46,587 nt of DNA from an uncultured Corynebacterium sp. (GCF_902489365.1 NZ_CABTZR010000011.1:1-46587), one strand, 5' to 3'; numbered from the stretch's first letter, positions 16,917 through 25,421 are shown. A program made the numbers and translations. Notes: generated by a model from the letters alone, not told the origin.

Positions 16917-17840
16917 TTAGAAGCGGTCACCGAACTTCTTGAAAGCCTTATCCAGCTTCTTGGAGGCTTCCTTCTGGAGCTTCTCGGCGCGCTTGCGAGC
17001 CTTCTTCTGGGCGCGCTTTCCGTCGAGCGAGTCTGCCTTGGCTAGGGCCTCGTCAGCGCGGTCCTGTGCCTTGCCGGCTGCCTTTACCAGACCCTTGCGG
17101 GCGGTTTCGGTGTTGTCACGGGCCGCGTCAAGCCAGTCATCCTTGTTGTCCTCAAAGAACTCGCGTGCCGTCTCAGCGGTGTCCTCGACGAAGGAACGCG
17201 CGGAGTCGATGAAGTCCCGGCCAGCGGACTCCCAATCATCGCGGTTGTCCTCGACGTAGTCCTTGGCGGTTTCGAACCAGTCATTAGCCTTAGTGGTCAC
17301 ATCAGAAGAAATCTCGTTGGCGCGGTTGGAGAAGTCTTCTGCGAACTTCTGCTGCTCGGACTTGCCTGGCAGTGCCTGCTGGATCTTCTTGTTGGCACGC
17401 TCCGAGGCCTTGGCAGCACGCCAACGCACGGAGGGCTTGCCCTCGGTGTCCTGCGTAACAATGGCCAGGGCACCAAGTAGGGCAGTGTTGGTGAGGAAGC
17501 TGTTGCGCTGAGTTTCCTTCTCCTTCTTGGAATCAGCGGTCCAGAAAGCGTTGCCCACCAGGTTAGGGACGTGCGTCAGCGCGAGCACTGCAGCCGAGGT
17601 TCGCGGGGCTTTACCCAGTGCCAAGGTGGTACCTGCAGCGGTCTTCGCACCGCCGAGTGCGCGGGTAACGAGCTCTGGGTCATTGGGGATGTAGCCTGCA
17701 TATTCGCGGGGCAGCACCTTGCGCAGGCGCTTGAGCACGGACTCTGTGTCCGCGACGTGCTCCGAGGTGTTGCGGAGCGTATCCACACCATCCCAGACAA
17801 ACACGGAGGCCAGCATAGGACGGGCAAATTTACGAATCAT
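16917..17840 (-). CDS. DoxX family membrane protein with long charged helical C-terminal tail
   Basis: A 307-aa protein with two parts. Residues ~1-135 are a DoxX domain (MIRKFARPMLASVFVWDGVD, ALGKAPRTSAAVLALTHVPN, TNTALLGALAIV) with three to four membrane segments. DoxX proteins act around quinones and redox stress. Residues ~150-307 are an unbroken, highly charged helix with repeated units such as DDWESAGRDFIDSARSFVED and DDWLDAARDNTETARKG, then a Lys/Arg-rich end (KRAQKKARKRAEKLQKEASKK). The repeats look like apolipoprotein/LEA-type amphipathic helices. The ATG at 17840 was preferred over 17852 because GGAG lies seven bases before it. A strong terminator follows. Confidence 0.8.
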   Translation of the reverse strand: MIRKFARPMLASVFVWDGVDTLRNTSEHVADTESVLKRLRKVLPREYAGYIPNDPELVTRALGGAKTAAGTTLALGKAPRTSAAVLALTHVPNLVGNAFWTADSKKEKETQRNSFLTNTALLGALAIVTQDTEGKPSVRWRAAKASERANKKIQQALPGKSEQQKFAEDFSNRANEISSDVTTKANDWFETAKDYVEDNRDDWESAGRDFIDSARSFVEDTAETAREFFEDNKDDWLDAARDNTETARKGLVKAAGKAQDRADEALAKADSLDGKRAQKKARKRAEKLQKEASKKLDKAFKKFGDRF

Positions 17841-17935
17841 AACGTGCTCCATTCAATAGATCTGTAAAGACGTTCGTCACACCATAGTACGCGGGTTAAA
17901 CAAGTGCCGCTGTCAGTGCAGCAGTTAATAAGTAG

Positions 17936-18538
17936 TTACCAACGCCGCTCCCACCATTCGTCCATGTGCGGGCGCTCTGCGCCGAGCGTGGTGGGTGCGC
18001 CGTGCCCAGGGCGGACGATTGCTTCGTCCGGGTAGACATCAAAGAGTCGCTGCGTGACATCCTTGTACAGACGCACGAAGTCACCTTCCGAGGTGGTCTT
18101 GCCCACACCACCGGGGAAGAGGGAATCGCCGACGAAAATGTTGGTCACCCCGTCGATGTCCGCTGCAATGGCTGCACCGCCCGGGGTGTGCCCGCGCAGG
18201 ATGATGACGGGCAGATCGTAACCGGCGAAAGGAAGCGTATCGCCGTGCTCCAGCTCCACGTCGACGGGCGCGGGCAAAGCAGGGGCGTCCAGGAAAGAGG
18301 AATAGTGAACGGCACCGGTTTCATTCAAGACTTCCTTGAGTGCACGTACGTGATCCCAGTGGCGGTGTGTGGTCAGCACCGCGGTGATCTTTACTCCGTG
18401 GTCGGCGGCCAAGGAGAGCAGTGCAGGGGCGTCAGCGGAGGCGTCGATAAGCAGCGCCTCGTCACCGGCGCACAGCAGGTAGCAATTGTTGTCCATCTCG
18501 GACACGGAAATTTTATGAAGCTTGAGGGCGTTGTTCAT
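17936..18538 (-). CDS. MBL-fold metallo-hydrolase (glyoxalase II-like)
   Basis: A 200-aa cytosolic metallo-beta-lactamase fold enzyme. The metal-binding motif THRHWDHV (HxHxDH), RGHTPGG, VGDSLFPGG and RPGHGAPT supply the expected His/Asp ligands of a binuclear zinc or iron site. The order and spacing resemble hydroxyacylglutathione-hydrolase-like proteins, which in actinobacteria probably act on thioesters of mycothiol or other thiols. The short length means the C-terminal substrate domain of true glyoxalase II is missing. The ATG at 18538 was selected because the frame upstream runs antisense through uvrA. It is divergent from uvrA across 76 bases. Confidence 0.88.
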   Translation of the reverse strand: MNNALKLHKISVSEMDNNCYLLCAGDEALLIDASADAPALLSLAADHGVKITAVLTTHRHWDHVRALKEVLNETGAVHYSSFLDAPALPAPVDVELEHGDTLPFAGYDLPVIILRGHTPGGAAIAADIDGVTNIFVGDSLFPGGVGKTTSEGDFVRLYKDVTQRLFDVYPDEAIVRPGHGAPTTLGAERPHMDEWWERRW

Positions 18539-18614
18539 AGATCCAACCATACGGGTACATTCTGAGTGAGAACTCTCTGAACACACATTCTTTTGTGTAG
18601 GAAGGCAACAACTA

Positions 18615-21452
18615 GTGGCTGATCGTTTGGTCGTACGTGGTGCGCGTGAGCACAACCTTAAGGGCGTGGACATCGATATTCCGCGCGATAACCTGGTGGT
18701 GTTTACCGGCCTATCGGGCTCAGGCAAGTCCTCACTCGCCTTTGACACCATCTTCGCCGAGGGCCAGCGGCGCTACGTGGAGTCTTTGAGCTCCTATGCG
18801 CGCATGTTCCTTGGCCAAATGGATAAGCCGGACGTCGAGTTCATCGACGGTCTATCCCCAGCGGTGTCCATTGACCAAAAGTCCACCAACCACAACCCGC
18901 GCTCGACGGTGGGAACCATCACCGAAATCTATGACTACCTGCGTTTGCTCTTCTCCCGCGCGGGCACTGCGCACTGTCCTGAGTGTGATGCCGTCATTGA
19001 GCGCCAAACCCCGCAGCAGATTGTTGATGAAGTCTTAAGCCACGAGGAAAAGCTGAAATTCCAGGTCCTCGCACCGGTCGTTCGCCGACGTAAGGGCGAG
19101 TTCGTTGACCTCTTCGCGGACCTCGCGGCCCAGGGTTACTCCCGTGTTCGGGTGGATGGGGAGCTTTACCAGCTCAGTGACCCGCCGAAGCTGAAGAAGC
19201 AGATCAAGCACGACATTGATGTCGTCGTGGACCGCCTGCAGGTGAAAGCTTCCCAAAAGCAGCGGCTGACGGATTCTGTCGAGACGGCGCTGCGCTTGGC
19301 AGACGGCCTAGTCACCTTGGATTTCGTAGACCACGAAGAGCTTACGCACACCTACTCGGAGAAAGCGGCCTGCCCCAACGGCCACACGCTGACCATTGAG
19401 GAATACGAGCCCCGCGCGTTCTCGTTCAACGCGCCTTTCGGTTCCTGCCCGGTGTGTGATGGCTTGGGCACGCGTCTTGAGGTGGATGTGGATCTGTTGA
19501 TCCCGGATCCGGATGCCCCGGCGGTCGAAGCCATCCAACCGTGGACGTCGAGCCCCAATGCGCGGTACTTTGTCAAGCTCGTCGAAGGCCTAGCGAAAGC
19601 CCTGGACTTTGATCCCCACACTCCGGTTTCCGAGCTGAGCAAGGAGCAGCGCCACGCGCTGGTTTATGGCACGGATGTGGAAGTCAGCGTGCGCTACAAG
19701 AACCGCTATGGCCGCCAGCGCAACTGGTCCGCGCCCTTCGAGGGAGCTATTGGCTTCTTGGAGCGCAAGCTCGATCAGGCGGATTCCGAGTCGCAGAAGG
19801 ATCGCTTGCTCCAGTACACCCGCCGTGTGCCGTGTAACGCTTGTGACGGTACTCGGCTGAAGCCGGAAATCTTGGCGGTGCGGTTGGCCTCCACCGCGCA
19901 TGGCGAGCAGTCCATCGCCGGCTTGACGGCGCTGTCCATTGAGGAGGCGGCGGAGTTCCTCGACTCTCTCGTGTTGGGCCACCGCGAGGAGATCATTGCT
20001 GGTGCTGTGCTCAAGGAGATCCAGGCTCGCCTGCGCTTCCTTCTCGACGTCGGCCTGAACTACCTCACCCTTGACCGCGGCGCCTCCACGTTGTCCGGCG
20101 GCGAGGCACAGCGCATTCGCCTTGCCACCCAGATCGGTTCCGGCCTGGCGGGAGTCCTTTATGTGCTGGATGAGCCCTCCATTGGTTTGCACCAGCGCGA
20201 TAACCAGCGCCTTATCGCAACGTTGAAACGTCTGCGCGATATTGGAAACACGTTGATTGTGGTGGAACACGATGAGGACACCATCCGGGAGGCGGACTGG
20301 CTTGTCGACGTTGGACCGCGCGCGGGCGAATTCGGTGGAACGGTGGTCTATCAAGGCGAGCCCGCCGGCATCGAATCTGTGGAGGAGTCCCTGACGGGGC
20401 AGTACCTGTCAGGAAAGAAAAAGCTTGCGGTCCCGGATACGCGCCGTGAGATTGACCCTGAGCGCATGCTTAAGGTGGTCGGTGCGCGAGAGAATAACCT
20501 CAAGGGCATTGACGTGGAGATTCCACTGGGCGTGCTCGTGTGTGTGACCGGCGTATCCGGCTCCGGTAAATCGACCGTGGTCAACCAGATTTTGGCCAAG
20601 ACCTTGGCTAACAAGCTCAACCGAGCCCGCCAGGTGCCGGGTCGTGCCACACGCGTGGAGGGCGTGGAGCACCTGGACAAGCTGGTGCAGGTCGACCAGA
20701 GCCCCATCGGGCGCACCCCGCGTTCGAATCCGGCAACCTACACAGGGGTCTTCGACAAGATCCGCAACCTCTTCGCCGAAACCCAGGAGGCGAAGGTCCG
20801 CGGCTACAAGCCGGGCCGGTTCTCCTTCAACGTTAAGGGTGGACGCTGTGAGGCCTGCCAAGGCGACGGCACCATCAAGATTGAAATGAACTTCCTGCCC
20901 GATGTTTACGTGCCGTGCGAGGTCTGCGACGGTGCTCGCTATAACCGCGAGACGCTGGAGGTCCTCTATAAGGGTAAGAACATCGCCGAGGTTCTCGACA
21001 TGCCGATCTCGGAGGCGGCCGAGTTCTTCGAACCCATCACGTCGATCCACCGCTACCTCAACACCTTGGTGGAGGTAGGCCTGGGATATGTCCGCTTGGG
21101 CCAGGCCGCCACGACGCTTTCTGGTGGTGAGGCGCAGCGCGTGAAGCTGGCCTCCGAACTCCAAAAACGTACGAATGGACGCACCGTCTACATTCTGGAT
21201 GAGCCGACGACCGGACTGCATTTCGAGGACATCCGAAAGCTCATGCTCGTCATTCAAGGCCTGGTTGATAAGGGCAACTCGGTGATCATCATCGAGCACA
21301 ACCTGGATGTCATTAAGGCCGCCGATTGGATCGTGGACATGGGCCCAGAAGGCGGTTCGGGTGGCGGTACCGTCGTGGCCCAAGGCACGCCGGAGGACGT
21401 GGCGCAGGTAGAAGGGTCCTATACGGGAGGGTTCCTCAAGGAGTTGGTGTGA
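18615..21452 (+). CDS. uvrA: Excinuclease ABC subunit A
   Basis: DNA damage sensor of nucleotide excision repair, an ABC-type dimeric ATPase of 945 aa. The first Walker A is FTGLSGSGKSSLAFDTIFAEG (~residue 35) and the second VTGVSGSGKSTVV (~640). The ABC signatures are TLSGGEAQRIRLA and TLSGGEAQRVKLA, with Walker B LYVLDEPSIGLH and YILDEPTTGLH. Zinc-binding Cys pairs are visible at CPECD, CPVCDG, CNACDG and CEACQGDG..CEVCDG. The GTG at 18615 is preceded by GGAAGG. The TGA overlaps the ATG of the next gene, implying translational coupling. Confidence 0.98.
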   Translation: MADRLVVRGAREHNLKGVDIDIPRDNLVVFTGLSGSGKSSLAFDTIFAEGQRRYVESLSSYARMFLGQMDKPDVEFIDGLSPAVSIDQKSTNHNPRSTVGTITEIYDYLRLLFSRAGTAHCPECDAVIERQTPQQIVDEVLSHEEKLKFQVLAPVVRRRKGEFVDLFADLAAQGYSRVRVDGELYQLSDPPKLKKQIKHDIDVVVDRLQVKASQKQRLTDSVETALRLADGLVTLDFVDHEELTHTYSEKAACPNGHTLTIEEYEPRAFSFNAPFGSCPVCDGLGTRLEVDVDLLIPDPDAPAVEAIQPWTSSPNARYFVKLVEGLAKALDFDPHTPVSELSKEQRHALVYGTDVEVSVRYKNRYGRQRNWSAPFEGAIGFLERKLDQADSESQKDRLLQYTRRVPCNACDGTRLKPEILAVRLASTAHGEQSIAGLTALSIEEAAEFLDSLVLGHREEIIAGAVLKEIQARLRFLLDVGLNYLTLDRGASTLSGGEAQRIRLATQIGSGLAGVLYVLDEPSIGLHQRDNQRLIATLKRLRDIGNTLIVVEHDEDTIREADWLVDVGPRAGEFGGTVVYQGEPAGIESVEESLTGQYLSGKKKLAVPDTRREIDPERMLKVVGARENNLKGIDVEIPLGVLVCVTGVSGSGKSTVVNQILAKTLANKLNRARQVPGRATRVEGVEHLDKLVQVDQSPIGRTPRSNPATYTGVFDKIRNLFAETQEAKVRGYKPGRFSFNVKGGRCEACQGDGTIKIEMNFLPDVYVPCEVCDGARYNRETLEVLYKGKNIAEVLDMPISEAAEFFEPITSIHRYLNTLVEVGLGYVRLGQAATTLSGGEAQRVKLASELQKRTNGRTVYILDEPTTGLHFEDIRKLMLVIQGLVDKGNSVIIIEHNLDVIKAADWIVDMGPEGGSGGGTVVAQGTPEDVAQVEGSYTGGFLKELV

Positions 21453-22378
21453 TGCTGATCCACAGGCGTACCCGCACGGCAGCTCTAGCCATCAGTGTTG
21501 CCGCGACAGCCACCATGACGGGGTGTTCCAGCCCGGCGGAAGACACATCGACGCCGGCTCCCGAAGAATCACCACGTGTGGAAGCACCCGTCAGCTATGA
21601 CGTGCGCACGGAGTTACGCGATGTCGTCGCTGACGTGGAGAAAGAGTTCAATGTCCGCGCCGGCGTGGCGGTCGCGGATAGGGAAGGGACTGTCAAGGCC
21701 GGATTGCGCGGTGAGGAGCCCGCGTGGTCGACGGTGAAGGTCCCGATCGCGATTGCCGCGTTGCGCGACGGCGCTAGTCCGGAGCTCGTCGACCTTGCGA
21801 TTAAGGAATCCGACAATGATGCTGCCTACGCGTTGTGGTCCCACGTGCGATGGACTGAGGGTGATGCTGGAAGCGCAGTAACGGCACTCTTGGAAAAGTA
21901 TGGTTCGACCGGCGAGTTCGAGGAACCTTTTGGCTACTCCACGTGGCTGCTGGAAGATCAGGCAGAGTTTGGCGCACACTTACCGTGCATTCCTGAAGCA
22001 GAACAGGTTTATGACGCGATGGATGACATTGTGGAGTGGCAAGACAACGGACTGGACAAGCTCCCGAACACGCGCGCCAAGGGCGGATGGGGACTATCCG
22101 AGTACGACGACGGTTATACCCACCGTCAAATTGGTGTGCGGGAAACCACCGCATCGGACTCGAGTAAAGAATCCACGGTGGGATTGGCCATCGAAGTCAC
22201 CATGCCGGGGGAATACGCCGAAGAAGCAATTCCTGCGCTCAACGTTCTCGCTGCTGGGGTAGACCGAGTCGTAACTGAGGCCTTGGAGACTGGCGCGCTC
22301 AAGCCGGTGGAGGGCTGCGCACCGCCCGCGGCAACGCCGACTACAGGAGCGACGTCGGCACGCCGATTTGGCTCCTGA
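21452..22378 (+). CDS. Beta-lactamase-like serine hydrolase lipoprotein
   Basis: A 308-aa lipoprotein. After a basic start (MLIHRRTRTAA) comes a signal peptide ending in the lipobox MTGC, so Cys ~23 would be lipidated and the protein outside the membrane. The remainder has the three class A beta-lactamase/transpeptidase elements in order: STVK (SxxK nucleophile), SDN in KESDNDAAY, and AKGG in the KTG position. Catalytic Glu166 of true beta-lactamases is not obvious, so it may be a penicillin-binding or esterase-like relative and not a resistance enzyme. AAGGAG lies before the ATG, which overlaps the uvrA stop by one base. Confidence 0.82.
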   Translation: MLIHRRTRTAALAISVAATATMTGCSSPAEDTSTPAPEESPRVEAPVSYDVRTELRDVVADVEKEFNVRAGVAVADREGTVKAGLRGEEPAWSTVKVPIAIAALRDGASPELVDLAIKESDNDAAYALWSHVRWTEGDAGSAVTALLEKYGSTGEFEEPFGYSTWLLEDQAEFGAHLPCIPEAEQVYDAMDDIVEWQDNGLDKLPNTRAKGGWGLSEYDDGYTHRQIGVRETTASDSSKESTVGLAIEVTMPGEYAEEAIPALNVLAAGVDRVVTEALETGALKPVEGCAPPAATPTTGATSARRFGS

Positions 22379-22396
22379 AAAGTCAGGTGTTAAAGT
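22368..22396 (+). promoter_or_regulatory. Candidate promoter of infC-rpmI-rplT
   Basis: TTGGCT (22368-22373) and TAAAGT (22391-22396) are spaced by 17 bases. The -35 lies in the last codons of the lipoprotein gene. Transcription from here would give a 5' leader of about 230 nt before infC. Confidence 0.45.
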
Positions 22397-22403
22397 AGTG
22401 CGC

Positions 22404-22631
22404 ACTACCGCCCGTAGCGCCTCCTCCAGGAGGTACTTGGGCCGCAAGCGGAGTTTCTCCCACCCGAAGCCGCGCCGGACACCCGTTCCGCCGCAGGATA
22501 AAGGTTAAGAGTAGGCGCCATACGCTGGCGCGTGCTTGAAAAGAAACTCCCGGATGCCTTTGGCACCGGGATTTATTCGTTTGTGGTCACGGTAGGCACA
22601 CTACTAGCCCCCACAATCGAGGAGAACCACA
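22404..22631 (+). promoter_or_regulatory. Structured leader of infC-rpmI-rplT, probable attenuator
   Basis: This stretch has no ORF but several hairpins: CCTCC/GGAGG near 22420-22433, a perfect GCGCCA-TACGC-TGGCGC (22515-22531), and TCCCGG/CCGGGA with TGCC/GGCA (22548-22571). The last is followed by ATTTATTCGTTT and looks like an intrinsic terminator. In many bacteria L20 or IF3 feeds back on this operon through the leader. The layout here fits such autoregulation, but I cannot match it to a named RNA family. Confidence 0.5.
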
Positions 22632-23153
22632 ATCAGCGCTGAAGCTCGCATTAATGAGCGCATCCGAGTACCCGAGGTCCGTCTTGTTGGCCCCGGTGGT
22701 GAACAGGTGGGTATTGTCCGTACAGACGATGCTCGCAAGCTTGCGTACGAAGCCGATCTTGACTTGGTCGAGGTCGCCCCAAACGCTAAGCCGCCCGTAG
22801 CCAAGATCATGGATTACGGCAAGTTTAAGTACGAACAGGCTCAGAAGGCCCGCGAGTCCCGTAAGAACCAGCAGCAAACCGTGGTGAAGGAGCAGAAGCT
22901 CCGTCCGAAGATTGATGATCACGATTACGAGACCAAAAAGGGCAACGTGGTGCGCTTCCTGGAGAAGGGTTCCAAGGTTAAGGTGACCATCATGTTCCGT
23001 GGCCGCGAGCAATCGCGTCCGGAGCTGGGTTTCCGCCTGCTGGAGCGTTTGGCTGACGATGTCGCAGAGGTCGGCGTCGTAGAGTCGCGCCCCAAGCAGG
23101 ATGGTCGCAATATGACCATGGTTCTTGGGCCCGTCCGCAAAGGCAAGAAGTAG
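22632..23153 (+). CDS. infC: Translation initiation factor IF-3
   Basis: IF-3 binds the 30S subunit, blocks early 50S joining and checks the start codon. The 173 aa comprise an N-domain (SAEARINERIRVPEVRLVG, GIVRTDDARKLAYEADLDLV), a Lys-rich linker and a C-domain (KIDDHDYETKKGNVVRFL, VKVTIMFRGREQ). The conserved N-terminus is encoded only if translation starts at the ATC at 22632. Eight bases before it stands GGAG, and no ATG, GTG or TTG is available in frame until the GTG at 22707, which would delete 25 conserved residues. AUU or AUC starts are well known for infC and let IF-3 repress its own translation. Confidence 0.96.
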   Translation: MSAEARINERIRVPEVRLVGPGGEQVGIVRTDDARKLAYEADLDLVEVAPNAKPPVAKIMDYGKFKYEQAQKARESRKNQQQTVVKEQKLRPKIDDHDYETKKGNVVRFLEKGSKVKVTIMFRGREQSRPELGFRLLERLADDVAEVGVVESRPKQDGRNMTMVLGPVRKGKK

Positions 23154-23189
23154 ACCACGCTCCACTTAGGATTTAAGGATTTAATTCTC

Positions 23190-23384
23190 ATGAAGCAGAA
23201 GACTCACAAGGGCACCGCCAAGCGCATCAAGGTGACAGGCTCCGGCAAGCTGCGTCGCGAGCAGGCTAACCGTCGCCACCTCCTGGAGGGCAAGCCTTCC
23301 AAGCGTACCCGTCGTCTGAAGGGCACCGAGGACGTTGCCAAGGCAGACACCAAGCGCATCAAGCGCCTTCTCGGCCGCGCATAG
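23190..23384 (+). CDS. rpmI: 50S ribosomal protein L35
   Basis: A 64-aa very basic protein of the large subunit. MKQKTHKGTAKRIKVTGSGKL and the RRHLLEGKPSKRTRRL centre are diagnostic for bL35. It lies 36 bases after infC and 56 before rplT in the conserved infC-rpmI-rplT order. The codon usage is strongly biased, as expected for a ribosomal protein. Confidence 0.97.
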   Translation: MKQKTHKGTAKRIKVTGSGKLRREQANRRHLLEGKPSKRTRRLKGTEDVAKADTKRIKRLLGRA

Positions 23385-23440
23385 TCAGCGCCGAAACACT
23401 CCATTCCCACACACCACAATCAAGATAAGGAAGTATTACT

Positions 23441-23824
23441 GTGGCACGAGTAAAGCGCTCAGTTAACGCCAAGAAGAAGCGTCGCGCGATCCTGAAGTCC
23501 GCTAAGGGCTACCGCGGCCAGCGCTCCCGCCTCTACCGCAAGGCCAAGGAGCAGTGGCTGCACTCCATGACTTACGCTTACCGCGACCGTCGCGCCCGTA
23601 AGTCTGAGTTCCGCAAGCTGTGGATCCAGCGCATCAACGCTGCTGCTCGTATGAACGACATCACCTACAACCGCCTCATCCACGGCCTGCGCCTGGCTGA
23701 GATCGAGGTTGACCGCAAGATCCTCGCTGAGCTCGCCGTCAACGACTTCGAAGCTTTCTCCGCTCTGTGCGAGGCCGCCAAGGCTGCACTGCCGGAGGAC
23801 GTTAACGCACCGAAGGCTGCGTAA
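23441..23824 (+). CDS. rplT: 50S ribosomal protein L20
   Basis: A 127-aa basic protein needed early in 50S assembly. MARVKRSVNAKKKRR, SAKGYRGQRSRLYRKAKEQ and YAYRDRRARKSEFRKLWIQR are hallmarks of bL20. It starts with GTG, preceded by TAAGGAAG. In other bacteria L20 binds its own mRNA to shut down the operon, which is relevant to the leader before infC. A terminator follows. Confidence 0.98.
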   Translation: MARVKRSVNAKKKRRAILKSAKGYRGQRSRLYRKAKEQWLHSMTYAYRDRRARKSEFRKLWIQRINAAARMNDITYNRLIHGLRLAEIEVDRKILAELAVNDFEAFSALCEAAKAALPEDVNAPKAA

Positions 23825-23847
23825 GCGTCGAGCGTAGAAACGTCACG

Positions 23848-23882
23848 AACCCACCGCCCCTTTGTTGAGGGCCGGTGGGTTT
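23848..23882 (+). terminator. Terminator of infC-rpmI-rplT
   Basis: AACCCACCG (23848-23856) pairs with CGGTGGGTT (23873-23881), extended inside by CCC/GGG, followed by TTCTTG. It lies just after rplT. The rest of 23883-24030 is the upstream region of the TM2 gene; no ORF or clear promoter was seen there. Confidence 0.85.
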
Positions 23883-24030
23883 CTTGTTGTGGGGAGTAGC
23901 ACCCGCTAGGTTGGCGGGCGTGCTGCTCCTCATTGTGGTTTGTGTTACATTGCTCGTTGTTGTGTAAATCAAGGTAACCGTTGGCTTCTGGGCCTGCCCC
24001 AGGGGCACATAGTGCGAAGGAGAGATAGTT

Positions 24031-24507
24031 ATGACCAACCCAAATAATGCTTATCAGCCAAGCGGCGATGCTTATGGCGGTGGCTCTTATGGCGGACAGT
24101 CGCAGCAGTCGAACCCCTTCGGATCATCCAGTGATCAGTACGGTTACAGCTCGGCTCCGTATGGCGGTTCGCGGCAGTCCCAGAATCTGCCCGCACAGCA
24201 GGATGCATACCAGTCAAACTATGGCCAGCAGCCACACCCGGGAGGCGAGCAGAAGTCATGGTTGGTAGCACTGCTCCTGTGCTTCTTCTTGGGTGAACTG
24301 GGAGTTCATAACTTCTATATTGGTCGCTCGCAGCGCGGCATGTGGCAGTTGGGCCTCGCAATTGTAGGATTCGTTACCTCTTTTTTCCTGATTGGCTTTT
24401 TCCTCATCGCTGGCTTGGTGATCTGGAAGTGGGTTGAGCTTGTATTCATCGCCGGTGGCTTCTCTGGCTTTGATAAGGACGCCGACGGAGTTCCGCTGAA
24501 GAAGTAA
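24031..24507 (+). CDS. TM2 domain membrane protein
   Basis: A 158-aa protein. Residues ~1-70 are a disordered Gly/Gln/Ser/Tyr-rich region (SYGGQSQQSNPFGSS, YGGSRQSQNLPAQQ). A TM2 domain follows: KSWLVALLLCFFLGELGVHN with FYIGRSQRGMWQL, then two membrane helices ending VIWKWVELVFIAGG. A short tail (DKDADGVPLKK) is cytosolic. TM2 domain proteins are widespread but have no firm biochemical role. The SD GAAGGAGAG lies before the ATG. It stands alone between two terminators. Confidence 0.9.
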   Translation: MTNPNNAYQPSGDAYGGGSYGGQSQQSNPFGSSSDQYGYSSAPYGGSRQSQNLPAQQDAYQSNYGQQPHPGGEQKSWLVALLLCFFLGELGVHNFYIGRSQRGMWQLGLAIVGFVTSFFLIGFFLIAGLVIWKWVELVFIAGGFSGFDKDADGVPLKK

Positions 24508-24546
24508 AACTCACTCGTATCCGCGTAGTTGACGTGGAGACTGACC

Positions 24547-24588
24547 GTCCCGCTGCCCACTCAAACTTGCTGGGGGAGCGGGACTTTT
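24547..24588 (+). terminator. Terminator of the TM2 gene
   Basis: GTCCCGCT (24547-24554) pairs with AGCGGGAC (24577-24584), followed by TTTT. It lies about 40 bases after the TM2 stop and directly before the rRNA methyltransferase gene. Confidence 0.8.
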
Positions 24589-24620
24589 CAATATCTGGTT
24601 CGGTGGGTACCGTCAAATGC

Positions 24621-25421
24621 ATGAATCTGGATTTTTCCTCTGCCTTTACTGAACGCACGCCGCGCGTGGTTAATGCCGCCAAATTACACCGGGCGGCCAG
24701 CCGCCGAAAAGCGGAGCGTTTCCTTATTGAAGGCGAAAATGCCGTGGACGCGGCCGTGTCCACGGGTGCAGCCACTGATGTTTTCGTGACGGAAAAGGCC
24801 GCCGAGCGCTTCGCGCACATTGTCCAAGCCTGCGGCTACATGGACGTGTATGTGCATCCCATTACGGATAAGGCGGCAAGACACCTGTCCGATACCGCCA
24901 CGAGTACTGGTCTCTTTGCCGTGTGCCGCCCAGTGCTGTGGACCGCTGGAAAAATTTTGGCCGGCAAGCCGAAGCTAGTGTCTGTTCCTGTCTTAACGGC
25001 GGAGCCGGGCAACGCGGGAACGCTCATCAGGACTTCGGATGCCATGGGTGCCGATGGCGTTATCTTTGCCGGGGAGACCGTGGATCCCTTGGGCTGTAAG
25101 GTGGCGCGCGCGTCGGCCGGATCACTTTTCCATGTGCCCGTAGCCCGAGACCCCAACATCAAGGATGTACTGGGCAAACTGCGCTCCTCTGGCCTGCAAG
25201 TGTTGGCCACGGCAGCTGATGGCGAGGTCGACCTCGCCGATGCGGACCTGTCCCAGCCCACCGCGTGGCTCTTTGGCAACGAGGCACATGGCCTGGGTGA
25301 TTTGCAGGATGAGGCGGACATGCGTGTGCGTATTCCGATTCTTGGCCGAGCGGAATCTCTGAATCTCGCCACGGCCGCCAGCATTTGCCTATATGAGTCT
25401 GCGAAGCAGCAGAGCAGCTAG
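24621..25421 (+). CDS. TrmH/SpoU-family RNA 2'-O-ribose methyltransferase
   Basis: A 266-aa SPOUT methyltransferase. The N-terminal substrate-binding domain (~1-100) reads RTPRVVNAAKLHRAASRRKAE and FLIEGENAV, as in 23S rRNA methyltransferases. The knotted catalytic domain has NAGTLIRTSDAMGADGV (motif 1 with the conserved Asn and Arg), LFGNEAHGL (motif 2) and ESLNLATAASICLYE (motif 3). It modifies rRNA or tRNA with SAM; the exact site is unknown. The ATG at 24621 gives the normal family start, although the SD is poor. An upstream in-frame start at 24534 would run through the terminator and was rejected. It lies 97 bases before pheS, a common actinobacterial neighbourhood. Confidence 0.9.
   Translation: MNLDFSSAFTERTPRVVNAAKLHRAASRRKAERFLIEGENAVDAAVSTGAATDVFVTEKAAERFAHIVQACGYMDVYVHPITDKAARHLSDTATSTGLFAVCRPVLWTAGKILAGKPKLVSVPVLTAEPGNAGTLIRTSDAMGADGVIFAGETVDPLGCKVARASAGSLFHVPVARDPNIKDVLGKLRSSGLQVLATAADGEVDLADADLSQPTAWLFGNEAHGLGDLQDEADMRVRIPILGRAESLNLATAASICLYESAKQQSS

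Noticed and set aside
19590..21383. Two long antisense open frames in uvrA
   Set aside because: Third-position GC of uvrA explains them; no motifs, and uvrA is intact on the other strand.
22707..22709. GTG 22707 as the infC start
   Set aside because: It would remove the conserved IF-3 N-terminal segment SAEARINERIRVPEVRLVG and has no good SD.
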